From positions 310,001 through 374,000 of the forward strand of contig MCFH01000046.1 of the NCBI GenBank assembly GCA_002104945.1: a DNA stretch of 64,000 nucleotides, in the 5' to 3' direction. This DNA comes from Piromyces finnis (taxonomy: Eukaryota; Neocallimastigomycota; Neocallimastigomycetes; Neocallimastigales; Neocallimastigaceae). The position numbers and the translations under genes are program-made. The stretch's first letter is position 1, and every line of letters starts with the position of its first letter. Below the pieces are notes generated by a model. That model was not told where the DNA came from. It saw only the letters and a list, made by a program, of their open reading frames with translations, and ran no database searches. This document shows positions 60,201 to 64,000 of the stretch, in pieces.

Positions 60201-63200
60201 CTTGTATAATATATTATTTAATTTTATAACTTTTATTCAAAATTAAATTTTATAATTTCTTCTTGTTTTTCTAAATATTACTTTAATAAAAAAAATTGGT
60301 ATAAAAATATACCGTTTGTACTTGATTTTTAATATTTTAAATAGTATTTTAATATTACAAATAAAAATTAAACGAACATAAAAAGTATTTAATATTAATA
60401 TACTGAAATATATCACTATTAAATATTATCGTTTTCTTTTTTTTCTTTAATTCTCAAAAGGTTTTCCTAGTTTTTTTTTTCTTTGGTAGAAACAATTAAT
60501 CCTTTATTTATTTAAATGAGTCTCAGTCAGGAAGGATTTTTCTAAAACTTCATATTTTTTAATTTTCTTCTTATATTTTATTTTAAAATATATTTACGCT
60601 TTGTATCGAATAATAAATTAACTATATTAATTATCATTTTCAACAAGCAAATATATTCCTTAAAAAATTATTTTTTAATAAATATAAAAATTATATTATA
60701 TTAAAAAATTTTAATATTAAATTTTTTTAAATAAATTCTATCCGATTTTTTAAGCTAATTATTATTTCTAACTTTATATTTTATGGATATAAAATATTTT
60801 TATATTGCGCTATATTTAATATAAAATATAATTTAATATAAAATAATTTAAAATTTTATATGCATACAATATAATATAAAATTTAATTTAAAACAAATAA
60901 TTTAATGTGTATTTGTAATGCAATGTAATAATAAATATTATTTGTTAATTATTTGTACGTATTTTAACGTTTTAAAAGTTAAACTCTAATTTTTAATCTA
61001 TTTTTAATTAAATTTTGAAGTTTATATCTGTAATTTAACAATTTTAATAATTTTTACTTCTTTTACCAACCAACAAAATTTTATTACAAAATTTTTTTGG
61101 ACAAAAAAAAAACAAAGGAAATTTTAGTCGTATTTATACTCATTTGAAAAATGAAAATTTTTTCATTTTTTTAAAAAATACATATATTTTTTAAAAATTT
61201 TAATAACTTTGTTAATTTTATTTTTTCAATATAAATTGGTTATTTTATAATATATAATAATATATTATAATATATTGTTGATATAATCAGTATATTTATA
61301 CTAAAGTTAATTTATAATTATTTAGATATTTTAATATACAATAATATATTAGTCTTTAATCATGTTGTACTCTATATATATTTTATTATTAATGGATTCT
61401 AAATTTAAATTATTATTGGTTAGTCCTTATTATTATTTATATAGTAATTAGAAAAAGTGAATCTACTATATAATAATATATAGTACATTTTAAAAACTCT
61501 AAACTATATAATATATTATATTTATATTTAATATATTTTTTTATATTTAAAAAGAAAAAAAGAATATATAATTAATAAATGTGACTGATATATTAAATTA
61601 TACTGACTTTTAACTTTATGATTTATATCAAAATAAAATTTATATCTCAAAAATAATTAATTACACCTATGATTATACTATATATATTGATTATATAATT
61701 AATTTATTTCACAGTAATAATCAAAGTAATTAAAAAAGAAATTTATTCCTAACATATGATTATATTAATAAAAAAAACTTATACTATATTCATTAATGTA
61801 TTGTATTGTATTGGATATAATGTAATAACTGTCTACTTCCACAAAACTAGAATAATGAAATTGAAAAATCTCAAAAGATAACTTTTTTATTTAAAAATAA
61901 ACGATGAATTAATATATTAAAATATATTGATATATATTAAGATTATAAAATTAAGCATATGAACTTTTTATTACTTACTATATACTATCATTTAAAATTC
62001 AAAATGGATAACACATTTTTTAATATAAATTTATATTAAAAACGCTTTTGCTTCATCTATTCTTTAATCTATTTCAACGTAGTAAAATATAAATAAATAA
62101 ACAATTCTGTAATAATTGAATTCTATTTTTGTGCCATTTAAAAATTAGGTATAAAATAGTTAAAGCATTCTATATAATGCATATAGCCTTAAAATAACTT
62201 TACTTGCTGGTGATAAACTTTAAAAGGATCATCTTAGTATCATAAGCTTTTTATTAATATATTTACTAAAAAAATAAAAGGTTTCTATTATATTGGGTGA
62301 AAAAGTTATAGAATATTTGAATAGATATTAATATATAATGTATACATTTAATGTAAATTAAAAAATGTACAAAAATTCATTTCATTATTTAGGATTAAAT
62401 TTCAATTTAATATTAATTATCCTTTTTTTTTGAAGCTCCCTTTTTTGATTAATTTTAATTAAAACGTTTTTGTAGGTAAGTTAAAAATTTCTAAATATGT
62501 ATTTAAATATATTATTCTAAATTAAATTGAAAATAAAATAGCATGGACTAATATATTTATGTATTTAATAATATATTATTAATAGAATTGAAATATGAGT
62601 TTTTTTACTTTATGTATTTAATAATATATTATTAATAGAATTGAAATATGAGTTTTTTTACTTAAAAAGTATAGTTGTAATACTCTGAATATACTATTAA
62701 AATATATTTTAATTTGAAAAACCATATACTATAAGAAAGCTTAATAAATATCAAAAATAAATTTTAATATTAAAAATTAACCAATATAATTAATACAATT
62801 AAACATACGAATTTGATTGGTTTTACAAATTTATTAATATCCTTATTTACTGAATAAACTAAAAAAAAAAATTCATTTTTTTAAAATTTTTATGAAATAT
62901 TTTGTAAAGGTGTAAAATGTGAAATGAAATTGGGCAATGAGATTTTAACGGTGATATTGTTTGTCGTTGTATTAATATTAAATAGTTGGATAATTATGGA
63001 AAAGAAGAACTATAATAAAGTTATAGTGATATTAAATCTATTTTTTTAAAATTTCAATAATTATTAGATTTAAAATGTATATGTATAGCTTAAAAACAAT
63101 TTTATAAAAAAATAATAGAATTGTAATTAAAAATCATGGTAAATGTATAGTAAAATTATAAACAAGACAATATCTTATAAATAAAGTAAAGTAGTAAAAT

Positions 63201-64000
63201 GAATTATTATTATAAGTAAAATTATCACTTTTTTTATAAAAATTATTTCTGATTTTAAATCACTATATTTAAAAAATATTTATTTACATATAATAATAAA
63301 TAATACGTAATATGTATTGTAATTGTAAAAAAAAAAAAAAAAAAAAAAACTATTTAAAATGACTAATAATGAAAAGCATTTGTTTATAGAGGACTTTAAA
63401 TTTAATTAAAAATTGTATATATATAAATTATGGTTTTATTTGAGTTTAAAAGATAAGTAATATATATTTAGATTTATAGTTTTTTTAAGGTTTACATAAT
63501 TTAATTTTAAAAAGTTATTAGAATTTTGTTACTATTTAAATATCATTTATTTTAAACAGTATAAACTCAATATTATCTTATAAATATTGAATTATCATTT
63601 TTTTTTCTTCATAAATATTATATAAATATTGGATTATAACTTTTTTTTCTTTAATATTATAAACTTTGAATCGTTAATCTATAAAAATCTTTTTAAAAAT
63701 TCATGTTGTTAAAAATTAACTTTTAATAATAGTTTAAAAAAATTAAAGTTTTAATTTGGAATGAATTGAAACTTTAATCCTTTGAGAAATATATTGTAAT
63801 ACTATAACGAATATATTAATTTTTATTTTTACTATTTTTTTTATTGCTGATATTGTAATATAACTAATAATGAACAAACGGCGGCAATATTATTTAATTA
63901 ATGACTTAGCACATGTTTTATTATATTACTAACTATTACTCTATATAATAAAATTTTATTTTTTTTTTAATTATAAAAAATTATTCATATGTAAGGACGA
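60201..64000. other. Gene-free region of 3.8 kb to the window end
   Basis: No convincing coding sequence or RNA gene. It contains a 53-bp tandem duplication (62558-62663), a poly-A tract (63328-63349), and a small GC-bearing island near 63868-63895. The 60201-60600 part is the presumed promoter of the 292-aa gene; it includes a tiny upstream frame MSLSQEGFF near 60515. Confidence 0.5.
62558..62663. repeat. Tandem duplication, two 53-bp units
   Basis: Two head-to-tail copies (62558-62610 and 62611-62663), beginning TATGTATTTAATAATATATT, appear identical base for base. Recent local duplication in gene-free DNA. Confidence 0.92.

Overview
The window is a stretch of a eukaryotic nuclear genome with extreme A+T content, hundreds of homopolymer and (TTTA)n/(AAT)n microsatellite tracts, and many short spliceosomal introns with GTAAGT/GTAAAT-like donors and AG acceptors. 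The decisive taxonomic clue is the secreted pectate lyase at 9156-11021. It carries two Cys-rich fungal dockerin (CBM10-type) modules, the cellulosome tags of anaerobic gut fungi. The intron-rich genes, poly-Asn/Gln/Ser protein tracts and AT-rich intergenes also fit Neocallimastigomycota (a Neocallimastix/Piromyces/Anaeromyces-like fungus). I cannot name the genus.

Layout. 430-4298 (-): IRE1, the unfolded-protein-response kinase/RNase. 6590-7815 (+): a small ER thioredoxin-fold protein with a CxxS active site and a KDEL tail, whose last exon follows a microsatellite-filled intron. 9156-11021 (+): intronless dockerin-pectate lyase of bacterial character. 11453-15938 (-): SH3-RhoGEF-PH-PX protein. 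17453-19942 (+): ELL-type Pol II elongation factor. 20415-23695 (-): TFIID subunit TAF5. 24740-25502 (-): ribosomal protein eL32. 27103-28057 (-): unrecognised acidic/coiled-coil protein. 29637-31343 (-): J-domain (DNAJB-type) co-chaperone with a Q-rich tail. 31833-36138 (-): PAS-domain kinase. 37545-38384 (+): intronless GNAT acetyltransferase. 41723-47843 (+): 1,982-residue low-complexity protein ending in an RGS domain. 48653-50108 and 50810-52077 (+): tandem paralogous TIP30/HTATIP2-like Rossmann proteins with identical intron positions. 53000-53525 (+): ribosomal protein eL31. 54951-57212 (-): coiled-coil golgin with a C-terminal GRIP domain. 59322-60200 (-): unrecognised Ser/Glu-rich protein. 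The last 3.8 kb and the 38.4-41.7 kb gap appear non-coding.

This is not an operonic or clearly clustered locus; the neighbours are mostly unrelated housekeeping and signalling genes. Themes recur: ER and cytosolic proteostasis (IRE1, KDEL thioredoxin protein, J-protein), Pol II transcription (ELL, TAF5), small-GTPase and G-protein control (RhoGEF, RGS) and Golgi tethering. The degradative enzyme would pass through the same secretory pathway. I reconstructed exon junctions by eye. Where reading phase was checked across every junction (IRE1, KDEL protein, eL32, eL31, RGS protein, TIP30-like copy 1, 27.1-kb gene), this is stated. Other multi-exon genes are given as start-to-stop spans. No tRNA, rRNA, CRISPR array or transposon was recognised.
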